NCBI GenBank assembly: GCA_031261485.1
Contig: JAISJO010000031.1
Coordinates: forward strand, 1-64,000
Origin: Propionibacteriaceae bacterium
Lineage (GTDB): Bacteria; Actinomycetota; Actinomycetes; Propionibacteriales; Propionibacteriaceae
DNA length: 64,000 nt
Reading direction: 5' to 3'
In this document: one piece after another, positions 47,832-57,761 of the stretch
Layout: the number at the start of each line of letters is the position of its first letter
Position numbering within the stretch: position 1 is the stretch's first letter
The notes under the pieces: generated by a model
The model's database searches: none
What the model was told of the DNA's origin: nothing
The model's input: the letters and a program-made list of their open reading frames with translations, nothing else
Made by a program: the position numbers and the translations under genes

Positions 47832-49187
47832 ATGACACTCTTTGAGCTCTCTGCAGGCGACACCGCTTGGGTATTGATCAGCGCCGCACTGGTCATCCTC
47901 ATGACCCCCGGTCTCGCCATGTTCTATGGCGGTATGGTTCGGGCCAACTCGGTCCTCAACATGATGATGATGAGCGTATCGACCATGGCCATCGTCGGCA
48001 TCCTATGGATGTTCTACGGCTATGGTCTCGCTTTCGGTAACGATGTGGGCGGTGGCCTGCTTGGCAATCCCTCGGGTTTGGTCGGCCTTCAGGACCTTCT
48101 CGGTCCAGGCCCTGACGGAGATGGGGTCTTGTATGGAACCATTCCCGCCCTAGCCTTTGTGGCCTTCCAGTCGGCCTTCGCCATCATTACTGTTGCCCTT
48201 ATCTCAGGCGCAGTTGCTGACCGTATGAAGTTTGGTGCTTGGGCGATTTTCGCTGCGCTGTGGGCCACCTTGGTTTACTTCCCCGCAGCTCACTGGGTCT
48301 TCTCCTTCGACGGGTTCACCGCTGAAACCGGTGGTTGGATCGCCAACACCATCGGTGCCATCGACTATGCGGGCGGCACAGCCATCCACATTAACGCTGG
48401 TACAGCAGCTCTGGTGCTCGCCCTCGTCATAGGTCCGCGCGTTGGCTTCGGCAAGCGCCCCATGAGGCCCCACAACATGACGTTGGTTATGTTGGGTGCC
48501 TGCCTCCTGTGGTTCGGGTGGTTCGGCTTCAACGCTGGATCCGCCCTCGGAGCAGGCTGGCAAGCCTCCACCGCATGGGTCAATACTTTGGGCGCGACCG
48601 GCGCCGCCATTGTTGGTTGGCTAGTGACGGAGCGCATTCGTGACGGACACTTCACCTCCTTGGGCGCTGCCTCTGGTGCCGTCGCTGGCCTGGTCGCCAT
48701 CACCCCAGGTTGTGCAGCGGTCAGTCCACTGGGCGCGTTGTTCATTGGTTTCATCGCGGGCATCTTGTGCGCGCTAGCTGTCGGATTGAAGTTCAAGTTC
48801 GGATATGACGACTCACTCGACGTGGTGGGCGTCCATCTCGTTGGTGGCCTCACTGGCACTCTTCTCATCGGATTCTTCGCAGTTTCGACTGCACCCAACG
48901 GAGTCTCTGGAGTCTTCGACGGCGGCGGGTTCGCCCAATTGGGCGCGCAGGCTATTGGCGCATTCTCCGTCATGATCTACTCTGCAGTTGTCACTGCCAT
49001 CATCGCCCTTGTCCTCAAGGCCGTCATGAAGATTCGGGTGACTCCCGCCGAAGAGGTCGCAGGCATTGACCTCGCCGAGCACGCAGAAGTCGGGTATGAC
49101 CTCTCCAACGTGCGTTACACGTCCTATCAGGGTATTGGCCACCAATTGGTCGTTCCCGCAGCGAACAAGGAAGAGGTCTCAGCATGA
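47832..49187 (+). CDS. amtB: Ammonium transporter
   Basis: A 451-aa protein with eleven predicted membrane helices. 'GAIDYAGGTAIHINAG' holds the structural Asp and the first pore His; 'VVGVHLVGGLTGTLL' holds the second. 'MLGACLLWFGWFGFNAGS' is the family signature. It imports ammonium. The stop overlaps the glnK start (ATGA), and PII binding would plug the channel. The C-terminal cytoplasmic tail carries 'EVAGIDLAEHAEVGYD'. Confidence 0.96.
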   Translation: MTLFELSAGDTAWVLISAALVILMTPGLAMFYGGMVRANSVLNMMMMSVSTMAIVGILWMFYGYGLAFGNDVGGGLLGNPSGLVGLQDLLGPGPDGDGVLYGTIPALAFVAFQSAFAIITVALISGAVADRMKFGAWAIFAALWATLVYFPAAHWVFSFDGFTAETGGWIANTIGAIDYAGGTAIHINAGTAALVLALVIGPRVGFGKRPMRPHNMTLVMLGACLLWFGWFGFNAGSALGAGWQASTAWVNTLGATGAAIVGWLVTERIRDGHFTSLGAASGAVAGLVAITPGCAAVSPLGALFIGFIAGILCALAVGLKFKFGYDDSLDVVGVHLVGGLTGTLLIGFFAVSTAPNGVSGVFDGGGFAQLGAQAIGAFSVMIYSAVVTAIIALVLKAVMKIRVTPAEEVAGIDLAEHAEVGYDLSNVRYTSYQGIGHQLVVPAANKEEVSA

Positions 49188-49522
49188 AACTCATCACTGC
49201 AATCGTCCAACCGGAGAAACTAGCGGATGTGCAAATAGCACTCGCACAGCACGGTATCGCAGGCATGACCATCTCGGAGTGCTCAGGATACGCCCGTCAA
49301 CTCGGACACTCGGAGGTCTACCGAGGCGAAGAGTTCACCATCAACTTCGTCCTCAAGGTCAAAGTGGAAATCCTGGCCGCCGACACTGACGTGAGCGACA
49401 TCGTCGATATCATCGTCACTGCTGCTCGCACAGGCCAGGTCGGAGACGGCAAGGTCTGGGTCAGTTCCATCGACGAGGTCGTCAGAGTTCGCACTGGCGA
49501 GCGAGACGCCAAGGCGGTGTGA
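49184..49522 (+). CDS. glnK: PII signalling protein with Phe at position 51
   Basis: A 112-aa protein with normal PII length and ends ('MKLITAIVQPEKL', 'GDGKVWVSSIDEVVRVRTGE'). The T-loop reads 'YRGEEFTINF'. Counting from Met1, Tyr46, Arg47 and Gly48 are kept, but residue 51 is Phe where nearly all modified PII proteins have Tyr. It should therefore bind ATP, ADP and 2-oxoglutarate but not accept a uridylyl or adenylyl group on residue 51. It overlaps amtB and ends at a terminator; no glnD follows. Confidence 0.95.
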   Translation: MKLITAIVQPEKLADVQIALAQHGIAGMTISECSGYARQLGHSEVYRGEEFTINFVLKVKVEILAADTDVSDIVDIIVTAARTGQVGDGKVWVSSIDEVVRVRTGERDAKAV

Positions 49523-49538
49523 GCTCCGCAACGTTGGG

Positions 49539-49566
49539 AAGGAGGTGGCTTCGGTCACCTCCTTTT
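49539..49566 (+). terminator. UUCG-loop terminator after glnK
   Basis: The stem AAGGAGGTG/CACCTCCTT is closed by a C(TTCG)G tetraloop (49549-49554) and followed by TTTT. It ends the amtB-glnK operon 16 bases after the glnK stop. Confidence 0.88.
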
Positions 49567-49572
49567 CCATGT

Positions 49573-50232
49573 TCACGTGTGCAGGACGGTGGCAGCGACT
49601 GTGGCCATCCCTCGCACATCGCACCCGGCCCTCCTCAGGGCACGACTCGCCTCGGCTAGGCTCGCTCCCGTAGTCACCACATCATCGACCACAACGACCC
49701 AGCCACGCAGGCGAATCCCCTCCATGCCGCCTGTCAGGTTCTCCATCCTCTCTGCGGATGTCAACCCGCCTTGGTCTCGTGTGGGTCGCACAAGAACCAA
49801 GCCACGCCGGGCCCTCACCTCCAAGCCCGCGCGAGCCAGCACAGACGCCGCCTGGGATGCGAGTGAGGCCACAGTGTCCAGTCCCCTGGCTCGCACAGCG
49901 GAACCCGCTGACGGGACCGGCACCAGAACTCCCGGCCCTTCCAGCCGCTCTTGATCCGCTAATCCTGCCACTGACCAGGCCAGTCTCTGTGCGAGCAAGG
50001 CAAGCGCGTCCCAGCGATGTCGGTCTTTCGCTGCAGAGATAAGTCGTCGCACAGGGTCCACGTAGTCACCTGCCGCCCACACAGGCTCGGCGAGAAGCGC
50101 CCTCGTGCGTGGCCCGACTTGCCCAGCTCTCACGTCAGCAGCGCATGACAAGCACACACCGTGTCCTGTGCGGGAACACCCAGGGCACTGCCCTCCAGCG
50201 AACAAGTCGGCAGCCGCGTCCAAGAATCCCAC
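49573..50232 (-). CDS. comF: ComF-family phosphoribosyltransferase-like protein
   Basis: A 219-aa protein. An N-terminal zinc ribbon ('CPGCSRTGHGVCLSC') and a C-terminal PRTase fold with the PRPP loop 'VVVDDVVTTGASLAEA'. ComF supports DNA uptake in competent bacteria; in actinobacteria it is widespread and its role is unclear. It follows lpqB by about 80 bp and converges on glnK, the order seen in other actinobacteria (mtrA-mtrB-lpqB-comF). Confidence 0.9.
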   Translation of the reverse strand: MGFLDAAADLFAGGQCPGCSRTGHGVCLSCAADVRAGQVGPRTRALLAEPVWAAGDYVDPVRRLISAAKDRHRWDALALLAQRLAWSVAGLADQERLEGPGVLVPVPSAGSAVRARGLDTVASLASQAASVLARAGLEVRARRGLVLVRPTRDQGGLTSAERMENLTGGMEGIRLRGWVVVVDDVVTTGASLAEASRALRRAGCDVRGMATVAATVLHT

Positions 50233-50312
50233 AGTCAGACAATGCGATTCTGAGGCACACTGTGGTCACTTATCCACAGGAACGCACGCGGCGGCATGGC
50301 ATGTGGACATCA

Positions 50313-52052
50313 TCACCCCGGATAGGCGATAGCGCTGACGTTGTCCCCCACTTTCGCCCACTGCTGTCCCTCTTGATAGGTCCACACCTGCCCTTGTTCT
50401 TCCAAGACGCTGACTTGCTGCGCATGGGCGGCCATTTGCGTGGCGGCCCACTGTTCGGGATTGCCCCATTCTTCCACGCTCAATCCGTCTCGGTCTGTGT
50501 AGAACACTTCGGCGGCTCTGCCCTGCTGAGTCGCGCCCAGAAGAACCATGGATGAGGGTCCCATCCATGCCGCATCGATGATCGAGGTCATGACTGAGCC
50601 CTGGAAAGTCGCCTGAATCTGCTTGAAAGACACAATACTAGATGGTTGCCCATTTGTTGTTGTGATGAGAGCGACGCCAACCCGCATGGGTCCTTCAGGG
50701 TCTTGGACGGGGCGAACGAGCAAGAGGACTCGCCTTCCGTCTGGGGCCAACTGGAACCCCTGGACGACAAGTCCAGCCAAACCCGTGGCAGCGACCTGAT
50801 GCATAGTGCCGCCATATCTGGTCCACGCCGCAGTCCCCTGGGGGTTGGATGCCATGGCCCACAGTGTCCTGTCCGACGCGAACTGCGGCCGCAGAATACC
50901 GGGCTCGCTCAATTCGATAGTCAGTTCGCCGTCGAAGGCCCCACCCACCAACAGGCCATCAGGCGTCGCGGCAGCGATAACAGCAGAGTCACGGTTGACG
51001 GCGAAGGAGGAGATGTCGTGGGGGGTCGTTCCCCAGTCCGAGGGCAGGCGTGAGCGAGTCGTCGCGTCCGCCCTGTACACGTACCCGCTCGACACGAAAA
51101 ACAGGTCGGCGGGCGCGGAGGAGGACGCTCGGGTGTACTGGTCGGCGGCAACCTTGGCAAGCGCGTCATCGGTGGCGGCACCCATGCGAGGATCAAGGGC
51201 GAGTCCTTGGCCCGCCACGGTCAGGCGTATCCACACGACAGACGCCATATCGCGTGTGGTGGCGGCAATCTCCAGCGCCAATTGTGTGGCTGGCTGTATG
51301 TCCAATCCTGCCGCTTCGCCCGACAGTGGAACCGTCAGCACTCCCCCGCCTGACGTGTACACATCCGAGTCCAGTTCGACGCGGGAACGGTAGGTGTTGT
51401 CGGTGACGGGGGATAACCATGTGGAGGGACCGTTGAGGACCAGACGTACAGCCCTCGCCGCGTTCCACGACCCAATGGGCACGTACCTGGAATCAGGCAC
51501 AAGGACCGTGGCGGTATCGTCGAAGAAATAGGCCTCCACCCGTGTGTATGTCTGGGAGAACATGTACTGCGACAAGGCCAAACCTGTGGTTGGCCGCGAA
51601 ATACGCCATTGGTTGTCCTCAATGACCAAGCCGAAGTCATGAGTCCAGGACGGATTGTCCACCGACGAATAGGCGCCGTCAGCGCTCAACCGCCCCACCA
51701 ATGCGCCCGTGATGCTGACTTGGTCGCCGTTGACTCTAGGCGTGATGCCGGAAGCGTAGATGAGGGCTTCGGCATCGGGGGTCCACGCCGCAGACGCCGT
51801 GTGGGTGAGATACGCCCGCGCCGTCGCGTAACCCTGCTCTGAGTTGACCATGGCGTTGAGGAAACCCTGGACGATCTGGGAGGGACTGGCGCCTTGACTG
51901 GGCGGGTCGGGGATAATGGCGACATCGCCTGGGTCCTGACTGCTCCCTTCGCGCGGTGCTGAGCCGACGACGCCGGAGGTGGGCAAGCCTGTGCATCCGG
52001 CACATCCGATGACGAGGGCCAGAACGAGGAACCACCGAGCGAGATACTTCAT
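50313..52052 (-). CDS. lpqB: Lipoprotein LpqB
   Basis: A 579-aa protein; ATG overlaps the mtrB stop (ATGA). The signal peptide 'FLVLALVIGCAGC' offers two Cys, the second being the usual acylated site. A GerMN domain (about 170-300) and a beta-propeller-like C-terminal half follow. LpqB interacts with the MtrB extracellular domain and modulates MtrA phosphorylation in mycobacteria. Confidence 0.94.
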   Translation of the reverse strand: MKYLARWFLVLALVIGCAGCTGLPTSGVVGSAPREGSSQDPGDVAIIPDPPSQGASPSQIVQGFLNAMVNSEQGYATARAYLTHTASAAWTPDAEALIYASGITPRVNGDQVSITGALVGRLSADGAYSSVDNPSWTHDFGLVIEDNQWRISRPTTGLALSQYMFSQTYTRVEAYFFDDTATVLVPDSRYVPIGSWNAARAVRLVLNGPSTWLSPVTDNTYRSRVELDSDVYTSGGGVLTVPLSGEAAGLDIQPATQLALEIAATTRDMASVVWIRLTVAGQGLALDPRMGAATDDALAKVAADQYTRASSSAPADLFFVSSGYVYRADATTRSRLPSDWGTTPHDISSFAVNRDSAVIAAATPDGLLVGGAFDGELTIELSEPGILRPQFASDRTLWAMASNPQGTAAWTRYGGTMHQVAATGLAGLVVQGFQLAPDGRRVLLLVRPVQDPEGPMRVGVALITTTNGQPSSIVSFKQIQATFQGSVMTSIIDAAWMGPSSMVLLGATQQGRAAEVFYTDRDGLSVEEWGNPEQWAATQMAAHAQQVSVLEEQGQVWTYQEGQQWAKVGDNVSAIAYPG

Positions 52053-53614
52053 TGTTCCTCCTCAGCATCGACAGGGACCAGAGGCAATGGTGAATAGGTG
52101 ACCACACGGTCTTCAGTCTTGGGCAGAACGACCCGGAATTGTGCTCCATTGCCAGGTCTTCCCCAGGCATGAATCCATCCCTGGTGCAGGCGCACATCTT
52201 CCTGAGCGATGGACAGCCCCAACCCGGTGCCGCCGATATGCCGGGCGCGAGCGGGGTCGGCCCGCCAGAAGCGATTGAACAACTGCTTGCCTTCCTCGCT
52301 GGAGAAGCCCACTCCATGGTCGCGCACGGCGAAGGCGACGACATCGTTCGTTTCCGTGACTGTCAAGTCGACTGGCTTGCCCTCACTGTGCTCAATCGCA
52401 TTGCTCAGCAGGTTTCTCATCACCCGAGACACTCGACGCGGGTCCACATTGGCTATGCACGTTGATGAGGAATGAAGGATGACCTGCGTCTTCATGGAGG
52501 CGGTCACTTCTGCGAGGCCTTCAATCTCACGTTCGGCCATGTCGGTCAGGCTCACATCGTCCAGGGCCAGCAGGGCCGCACCTGCGTCGAATCGGGAGAT
52601 CTCCAGCAAGTCAGCCAGGAGTGCTTCAAAGCGGTTGACTTCTTCGTGGAGCAGTTCGATGGATTTACCCTCCATCTCGGGCAGCGTGTCGCGGCGGTCG
52701 TACAGCACGTCCGCAGCCAGGCGCACAGTGGTCAGAGGGGTCCGCAACTCATGGGAGACGTCGGACACGAAACGCTTCTGCACCTTCGATAGTTGTTTCA
52801 TGTCGCGTATTCGCGTTTGCAGTTGGTTGGCCATGTGGTTCATGGACGCGGCCAACTGCGCTAGGTCGTCGGTTCCCTTCACAGGCATGAGTTGGGTGAG
52901 TTCGCCAGAGCTGAGCCTCTCGGCGGCGCGGCGGGCGATGCGCAAAGGTCGAAGCGTCTGATGGGACAGCAGGTAAGCAACGAGGCCCATCCCAATGAAG
53001 ATGACCGCTGCCGAGAACGCGATGGCAGTACTCACCACTGTCAGGATTTGGTCTTGGACGGCGAACGAAAAGACGAAGAAGACAGCGAATCTGTCCGAGC
53101 CGCCCCCCGACACTGTGGAGCCCACCACATACCCCGGCACTGGTGGTGCCCCATTCAGGAAGTGCACTTCCGTGGGAACGTAGTGAACCATGTAGGGCTC
53201 GGCCCGAACGGCCTCACGAATGGAGTCAGGTATGGATGTCAGGTCGAGGGACGACGAGGCCCGAGCGCCCGTCGTCGTCATGAACTGGACAAGGTATCTC
53301 TCTGAAGCGTTGCCGCGCGAGATGGCTTGGTCGGCGATCCGGGCCAATGTGTCTCCGCCCAAGTGGTCGTATCCTGCGGAGCGCAGATTCGTTTCTATCA
53401 CGGCCATAGCCTCATTGGCGTCGCTGCGGGCGGCGGCCTGCGCCCCCTCAACGATTCCAGAGGTGATGCGATAGGACAGGAAGACTCCGGCGATGACGAG
53501 GGCAAGCAAAGTGCCGAGAAGGGCTGAAGACACCACACGCAGGGTCAGTGACGATTTCCACAAACGCACAGGAGCGCCCAGGGCCGACCACCAACGCGCA
53601 CTTTGGTCAGGCAC
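52049..53614 (-). CDS. mtrB: Sensor histidine kinase MtrB
   Basis: A 521-aa protein with GTG start overlapping mtrA by 8 bp. Two membrane helices flank an extracellular domain (about 55-185). HAMP, then a dimerisation/phosphoacceptor box 'DVSHELRTPLTTVRL', then HATPase_c ('NLLSNAIEHSE', 'DHGVGFS', 'GTGLGLSIA'). It phosphorylates MtrA to govern cell division and cell-wall remodelling genes. Confidence 0.95.
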   Translation of the reverse strand: MPDQSARWWSALGAPVRLWKSSLTLRVVSSALLGTLLALVIAGVFLSYRITSGIVEGAQAAARSDANEAMAVIETNLRSAGYDHLGGDTLARIADQAISRGNASERYLVQFMTTTGARASSSLDLTSIPDSIREAVRAEPYMVHYVPTEVHFLNGAPPVPGYVVGSTVSGGGSDRFAVFFVFSFAVQDQILTVVSTAIAFSAAVIFIGMGLVAYLLSHQTLRPLRIARRAAERLSSGELTQLMPVKGTDDLAQLAASMNHMANQLQTRIRDMKQLSKVQKRFVSDVSHELRTPLTTVRLAADVLYDRRDTLPEMEGKSIELLHEEVNRFEALLADLLEISRFDAGAALLALDDVSLTDMAEREIEGLAEVTASMKTQVILHSSSTCIANVDPRRVSRVMRNLLSNAIEHSEGKPVDLTVTETNDVVAFAVRDHGVGFSSEEGKQLFNRFWRADPARARHIGGTGLGLSIAQEDVRLHQGWIHAWGRPGNGAQFRVVLPKTEDRVVTYSPLPLVPVDAEEEQ

Positions 53615-54290
53615 TTGCCCGGTACCCCACGCCGCGCACGGTCAAGACGATTTCCGGGTTGTCGGGGTCCTGCTCGATCTTTGCCCGCAACCTCTGAATG
53701 TGCACATTGACCAGGCGCGTGTCGGCGGGATTCTGGTATCCCCACACCTGCTTGAGCAACTGTTCGCGGGTGAAGACATGTTTGGGGTGACGGGCGAGGG
53801 TCAAGAGGAGGTCGAACTCAAGCGGGGTGACCGGCACAAGTTGTCCCGCCTTGATGACTTGGTGAGATTCAATGCCAATTTCCAGGTCCCTGATGCTCAA
53901 GGTCTCGACACCAGAGGGAGCGACTTTTCGTAGGCGGGTGCGCACACGAGCCACAAGTTCTCTGGGCGCAAAGGGCTTGGCGATGTAGTCATCCGCGCCC
54001 GCTTCCAGCCCCTTGACAACATCCGACGTGTCCGACTTCGCGGTCAGCATGACAATGGGCACACCGGACTCGGCACGAATGGCGCGACATATCTCCACCC
54101 CTCCGCGACCAGGCAGCATGAGATCGAGAAGGACCAGATCGGGTTTCTCTGCATGGAAGGCATCGAGGGCGCGATCCCCGCGCGCACACCATGCCGTGGC
54201 GAATCCTTCCGCGCGCAACACAATCTGCAGCATCTCAGCCAACGACGCATCGTCGTCGACGACGAGAATCTTCCCGTCCACGTCTGTCAT
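53607..54290 (-). CDS. mtrA: Response regulator MtrA
   Basis: A 227-aa OmpR-family regulator; ATG at 54290 follows AAGGAGG. The receiver has Asp pair 'VVDDDAS', phosphoacceptor 'LVLLDLMLPGRGG' and 'LTAKSDTSD'. The C-terminal winged helix includes 'LTLARHPKHVFTREQLLKQVWG' (core 'TREQLLKQVWGY') and 'VNVHIQRLRAKIE'. It is the first gene of mtrA-mtrB-lpqB, essential in many actinobacteria. Confidence 0.96.
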   Translation of the reverse strand: MTDVDGKILVVDDDASLAEMLQIVLRAEGFATAWCARGDRALDAFHAEKPDLVLLDLMLPGRGGVEICRAIRAESGVPIVMLTAKSDTSDVVKGLEAGADDYIAKPFAPRELVARVRTRLRKVAPSGVETLSIRDLEIGIESHQVIKAGQLVPVTPLEFDLLLTLARHPKHVFTREQLLKQVWGYQNPADTRLVNVHIQRLRAKIEQDPDNPEIVLTVRGVGYRASA

Positions 54291-54341
54291 CCAGCCTCCT
54301 TGCCTCATGACCAATTTAGCACTGTGGGCAGGCATTGGGCC

Positions 54342-55841
54342 CTAGGGCGCCAGCCTCCCCAGAATCAACTCCCGCACGGCCGAGGCGTCGGCCTGGCCCT
54401 TCATCGACTTCATGACCGACCCGATGAGCGCGCCCACTGCGGCAGTCTTGCCCTCTCGGATCTTGTCCGCGACATCCGCATGTTCTGCGATAGCGGCATC
54501 CACGGCCTCCTGGAGCGCCGAGGAATCCGACACGACAGCCAATCCCTTCGCTGCCACAATCTGGCGGGGTTCGCCTTCGCCCGCCAGGACTGCGTCGATG
54601 ACCGTCCGGGCGATTTTGTCGTTGATCGCGCCTTCGTCGATGAGAGCCTGCACCTGCGCGACCTGGGTGGCCGTGATGGAAAGCTCCTCCAAGTCGACAC
54701 CTAGTGCGTTGGCCTGACGGGACAGTTCGCTCATCCACCATTTGCGGGCCGCTTGCGGCGACGCCCCTGCCTCGATGGTCGCGGCGATGAGATCGACGCC
54801 CTGTGCTGCGATGACGGCTTGCATCTCCAGTTCGGTGTACCCCCATTCTCCGCGCAACCTCTCGTAGCGCACCGCAGGCACTTCGGGGATGGTGGCTCTC
54901 AGCTCCTCCACCCATTCCCGCGAGGGTGCGATGGGCACAAGGTCGGGCTCCGGGAAGTACCGGTAGTCCTCCGCCTGCTCCTTGGAGCGCCCCGGCGCCG
55001 TGACTCCACTCACTTCCAGCCAATGGCGCGTCTCTTGCTTGACTCGGCCTCCTGAGGCCAATATCGCCCCTTGACGGCATATCTCATAGCGCAGCGCCTT
55101 CTCGATGGAACGCAACGAGTTGACGTTCTTCGTCTCGGTTCGGGTTCCCAACTGCGTCGAGCCTTTGGGCATGAGGGACACATTCGCGTCGCAGCGCAGG
55201 GACCCCTGTTCCATGCGCACGTCGGAGACTCCCAGTGCCTTCATCATGTCGCGCAAGAAGGACACGTACGCCCGTGCGACCTCAGGTGCTTTGGCTCCCG
55301 TCCCGTACACCGGCTTGGTGACGATCTCGATGAGCGGGACTCCAGCCCTGTTGTAATCCAGAAGGGAGTAATCGGCTCCTGCGATCCGCCCGGTCGCCCC
55401 GCCAACATGGAGGGACTTGCCCGCGTCCTCCTCCATGTGCGCTCGTTCGATGGGTATCTCGAAGCTCTCACCGTCGACGTCGATCTCGACATGCCCATCA
55501 AAACAGATCGGTTCGTCGTACTGCGATGTCTGGAAGTCCTTGGTCATATCCGGATAGAAATAGTTCTTTCGGGCGAACCGACACCACGTGGCGATGCCAC
55601 AATTGAGCGCCAGCCCAATGCGGATGGCGGACTCGACCGCCTTACCGTTGACGACAGGTAGGGAACCGGGCAACCCCAGGCACACTGGGCACGTCTGCGA
55701 GTTGGGCTCGCCACCAAATCCGGTCGAGCATGAACAGAACATCTTCGAGGCAGTGTTGAGTTCCACATGGACTTCCAGACCCAGAACTGGGTCGAAGCGC
55801 TCCATGACCTCGTCGTATTCCATCAGGTCGTCGTAGCTCAT
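54342..55841 (-). CDS. gatB: Asp-tRNA(Asn)/Glu-tRNA(Gln) amidotransferase subunit B
   Basis: A 499-aa protein; ATG at 55841 follows AAAGGAG and overlaps gatA (ATGA). The kinase-like cradle has '[10 protein letters not shown]', the '[12 protein letters not shown]' zinc/substrate motif and '[14 protein letters not shown]'. A C-terminal YqeY/tail domain binds tRNA. It activates the tRNA-bound Glu or Asp for amidation. Confidence 0.96.
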   Translation of the reverse strand: MSYDDLMEYDEVMERFDPVLGLEVHVELNTASKMFCSCSTGFGGEPNSQTCPVCLGLPGSLPVVNGKAVESAIRIGLALNCGIATWCRFARKNYFYPDMTKDFQTSQYDEPICFDGHVEIDVDGESFEIPIERAHMEEDAGKSLHVGGATGRIAGADYSLLDYNRAGVPLIEIVTKPVYGTGAKAPEVARAYVSFLRDMMKALGVSDVRMEQGSLRCDANVSLMPKGSTQLGTRTETKNVNSLRSIEKALRYEICRQGAILASGGRVKQETRHWLEVSGVTAPGRSKEQAEDYRYFPEPDLVPIAPSREWVEELRATIPEVPAVRYERLRGEWGYTELEMQAVIAAQGVDLIAATIEAGASPQAARKWWMSELSRQANALGVDLEELSITATQVAQVQALIDEGAINDKIARTVIDAVLAGEGEPRQIVAAKGLAVVSDSSALQEAVDAAIAEHADVADKIREGKTAAVGALIGSVMKSMKGQADASAVRELILGRLAP

Positions 55842-57334
55842 CGCGTCTCCTTTGCGAGCTGTGCAAGCATGGTGTGACCCCATACATCTTCCAAGGTCGA
55901 CTCCACAGCGCCGCCCACGCGGTATACCAGGTCGTCACGCATAGGCGGGGCCATGACCTGGAATCCAACGGGCAGACCATCCTCAGGGGCGAGACCCACA
56001 GGGAACGAACCAGAGGCGTTGCCCGCCATGTTCGACGGGATCGTGCACAAGTCCGCCTTGTACATCGCCAGCGGGTCGTTGATGCGCTCCCCCAGCTTGA
56101 ACGCTGTGGTCGGAGTCGTCGGCGAGACGAGGACATCGACCTTCTCGAAGGCGGCCGTGAAGTCGGCGATGATGAGTGTCCTCGCCTTCTGGGCCGAGCC
56201 GTAGTATTCATCGTAATACCCACTTGACAAGGCATAAGTCCCCAAGATGATACGGCGTTTCACTTCTTGGCCGAATCCAGCGCGACGAGTCAGTCTCATG
56301 ACTTGTTCTGCGGAATTGTTGCCATCATCGCCGACGCGAAGCCCGTAGCGCATCGCGTCGAAGCGCGCCAAATTCGATGAGGCCTCCGATGGCATGATGA
56401 GGTAATACGCGCCTAGGGCCAAGTCGAAGTGTGGGCACGAAACCTCCACGATCTCCGCTCCCGCTAGGGCGAGCGCCTCGACCGTCTCCTGGAAGCGCTG
56501 TTTGACCCCAGGATCGTACCCCTCGCCGCCCAGTTCCTTGACGACGCCAATCCTCATACCGGCGACATCGCGGACTCTGGCTGCTCCCACCACATCGGGC
56601 GCGGGCGCTGGTATGGAGGTGGAGTCGTGCGGGTCATATCCCGCGATGACCGCGTGTAGGAGAGCGGCGTCCGTCACAGTTCGAGCACAAGGACCAGGCT
56701 GGTCCAGGGACGACGCCATCGCGACCAGGCCGTACCGCGATGTCCCACCATAGGTCGGCTTGACTCCGACGGTCCCTGTCACAGCAGCGGGCTGGCGGAT
56801 GGAGCCCCCGGTGTCTGAGCCCAAGGAAAGAGGAGCCTCGAAGCCAGCCAGAGCAGCGGCCGATCCACCTCCTGAACCACCAGGAATACGGGCGAGGTCC
56901 CAGGGGTTGTGCGTCGGGCCGAAGGCCGAGTTCTCGGTGGAGGACCCCATGGCGAACTCGTCCATATTGGTCTTGCCGAGGATGACCATGCCAGCGCCCA
57001 GAATACGGTCCACGACCGTCGCATTGTAGGGAGGCATCCAGCCCTCCAGGATGCGCGAGCCGCAGGTCGTGGGTGCGCCGACATAGGTGAAGACGTCCTT
57101 GACCGCGATCGGGACGCCAGCCAGTGGGCCGAGCTTCTCCCCCGCCGCCAGACGAGAATCCACTGCCTTGGCCTGGGCCAGGGCCCGCTCGGCGTCGACG
57201 TACAAGTAGGAGTGGATATCCGGTTCGACTGCCGCAATATGGTCCACATGAGCCTGGGTCACTTCCCGAGACGACACGTCGCCTGAAGCGATCAGCGCGC
57301 CCAAGGTCTCGGCGGATTCGTGGATGAGACTCAT
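55838..57334 (-). CDS. gatA: Amidotransferase subunit A (amidase)
   Basis: A 498-aa amidase-signature protein. The Lys in 'IAVKDVF' and the Ser pair in '[13 protein letters not shown]' and '[12 protein letters not shown]' form the Ser-cisSer-Lys triad that frees ammonia from glutamine. The ATG overlaps gatC. Length is normal. Confidence 0.97.
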   Translation of the reverse strand: MSLIHESAETLGALIASGDVSSREVTQAHVDHIAAVEPDIHSYLYVDAERALAQAKAVDSRLAAGEKLGPLAGVPIAVKDVFTYVGAPTTCGSRILEGWMPPYNATVVDRILGAGMVILGKTNMDEFAMGSSTENSAFGPTHNPWDLARIPGGSGGGSAAALAGFEAPLSLGSDTGGSIRQPAAVTGTVGVKPTYGGTSRYGLVAMASSLDQPGPCARTVTDAALLHAVIAGYDPHDSTSIPAPAPDVVGAARVRDVAGMRIGVVKELGGEGYDPGVKQRFQETVEALALAGAEIVEVSCPHFDLALGAYYLIMPSEASSNLARFDAMRYGLRVGDDGNNSAEQVMRLTRRAGFGQEVKRRIILGTYALSSGYYDEYYGSAQKARTLIIADFTAAFEKVDVLVSPTTPTTAFKLGERINDPLAMYKADLCTIPSNMAGNASGSFPVGLAPEDGLPVGFQVMAPPMRDDLVYRVGGAVESTLEDVWGHTMLAQLAKETR

Positions 57335-57627
57335 ATTTCCTCCCCCAGGATCTGCGGAACTCGGAACCGTCCTTCTTCAACGGCGGGCGCTGCGGCCAAG
57401 ACCGATTCGGCCGGAAGCGACGGAGCCACCACATCCTGACGGAAGACGTTGGTCAGTGCCAGCGCATGGGATGTGGGGGCAACATCGTCGCCTGCGGCGG
57501 CAGACACGGACGCGACGGCACTGAGGATGACATCGAGTTGCCCGCTCAGCAGGGTCAGCTCTTCGTCAGTCATCTCAATTCGCGCCAAGTCGGCCAAGTG
57601 GGCGACATCAGAGGCACTCAGAGGCAC
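57331..57627 (-). CDS. gatC: Amidotransferase subunit C
   Basis: A 98-aa protein with the GatC signature '[21 protein letters not shown]'-type start (first 13 residues '[13 protein letters not shown]'). It wraps around the GatA-GatB interface. It is the first gene of gatC-gatA-gatB. It is divergent from the ACT-domain gene across about 130 bp. Confidence 0.94.
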   Translation of the reverse strand: MPLSASDVAHLADLARIEMTDEELTLLSGQLDVILSAVASVSAAAGDDVAPTSHALALTNVFRQDVVAPSLPAESVLAAAPAVEEGRFRVPQILGEEI

Positions 57628-57673
57628 AGGACAACTCCTTTATCCTCGGGAGGAACCAGCCTGGCCGCCCCCT

Positions 57674-57705
57674 GTTACGATTCGTGGGTAATGAGGTTAC
57701 GATTC
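57674..57705. promoter_or_regulatory. Direct repeats GTTACGATTC spaced 22 bp
   Basis: Identical 10-mers lie at 57674-57683 and 57696-57705 in the gatC/ACT-gene divergent region, on the same face of the helix. The GTTAC half-site and two-turn spacing resemble the boxes upstream of amtB. Confidence 0.5.
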
Positions 57706-57761
57706 TACTCGACCGGCGAGGCAACTCACGTCGGGGCGTCCCGATAGGGAAGACTGGAGAT

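Noticed and set aside
49573-50232. Inferring natural competence from comF
   Set aside because: No comEA, comEC or pilus genes are in the window, and comF is widespread in actinobacteria not known to be competent.
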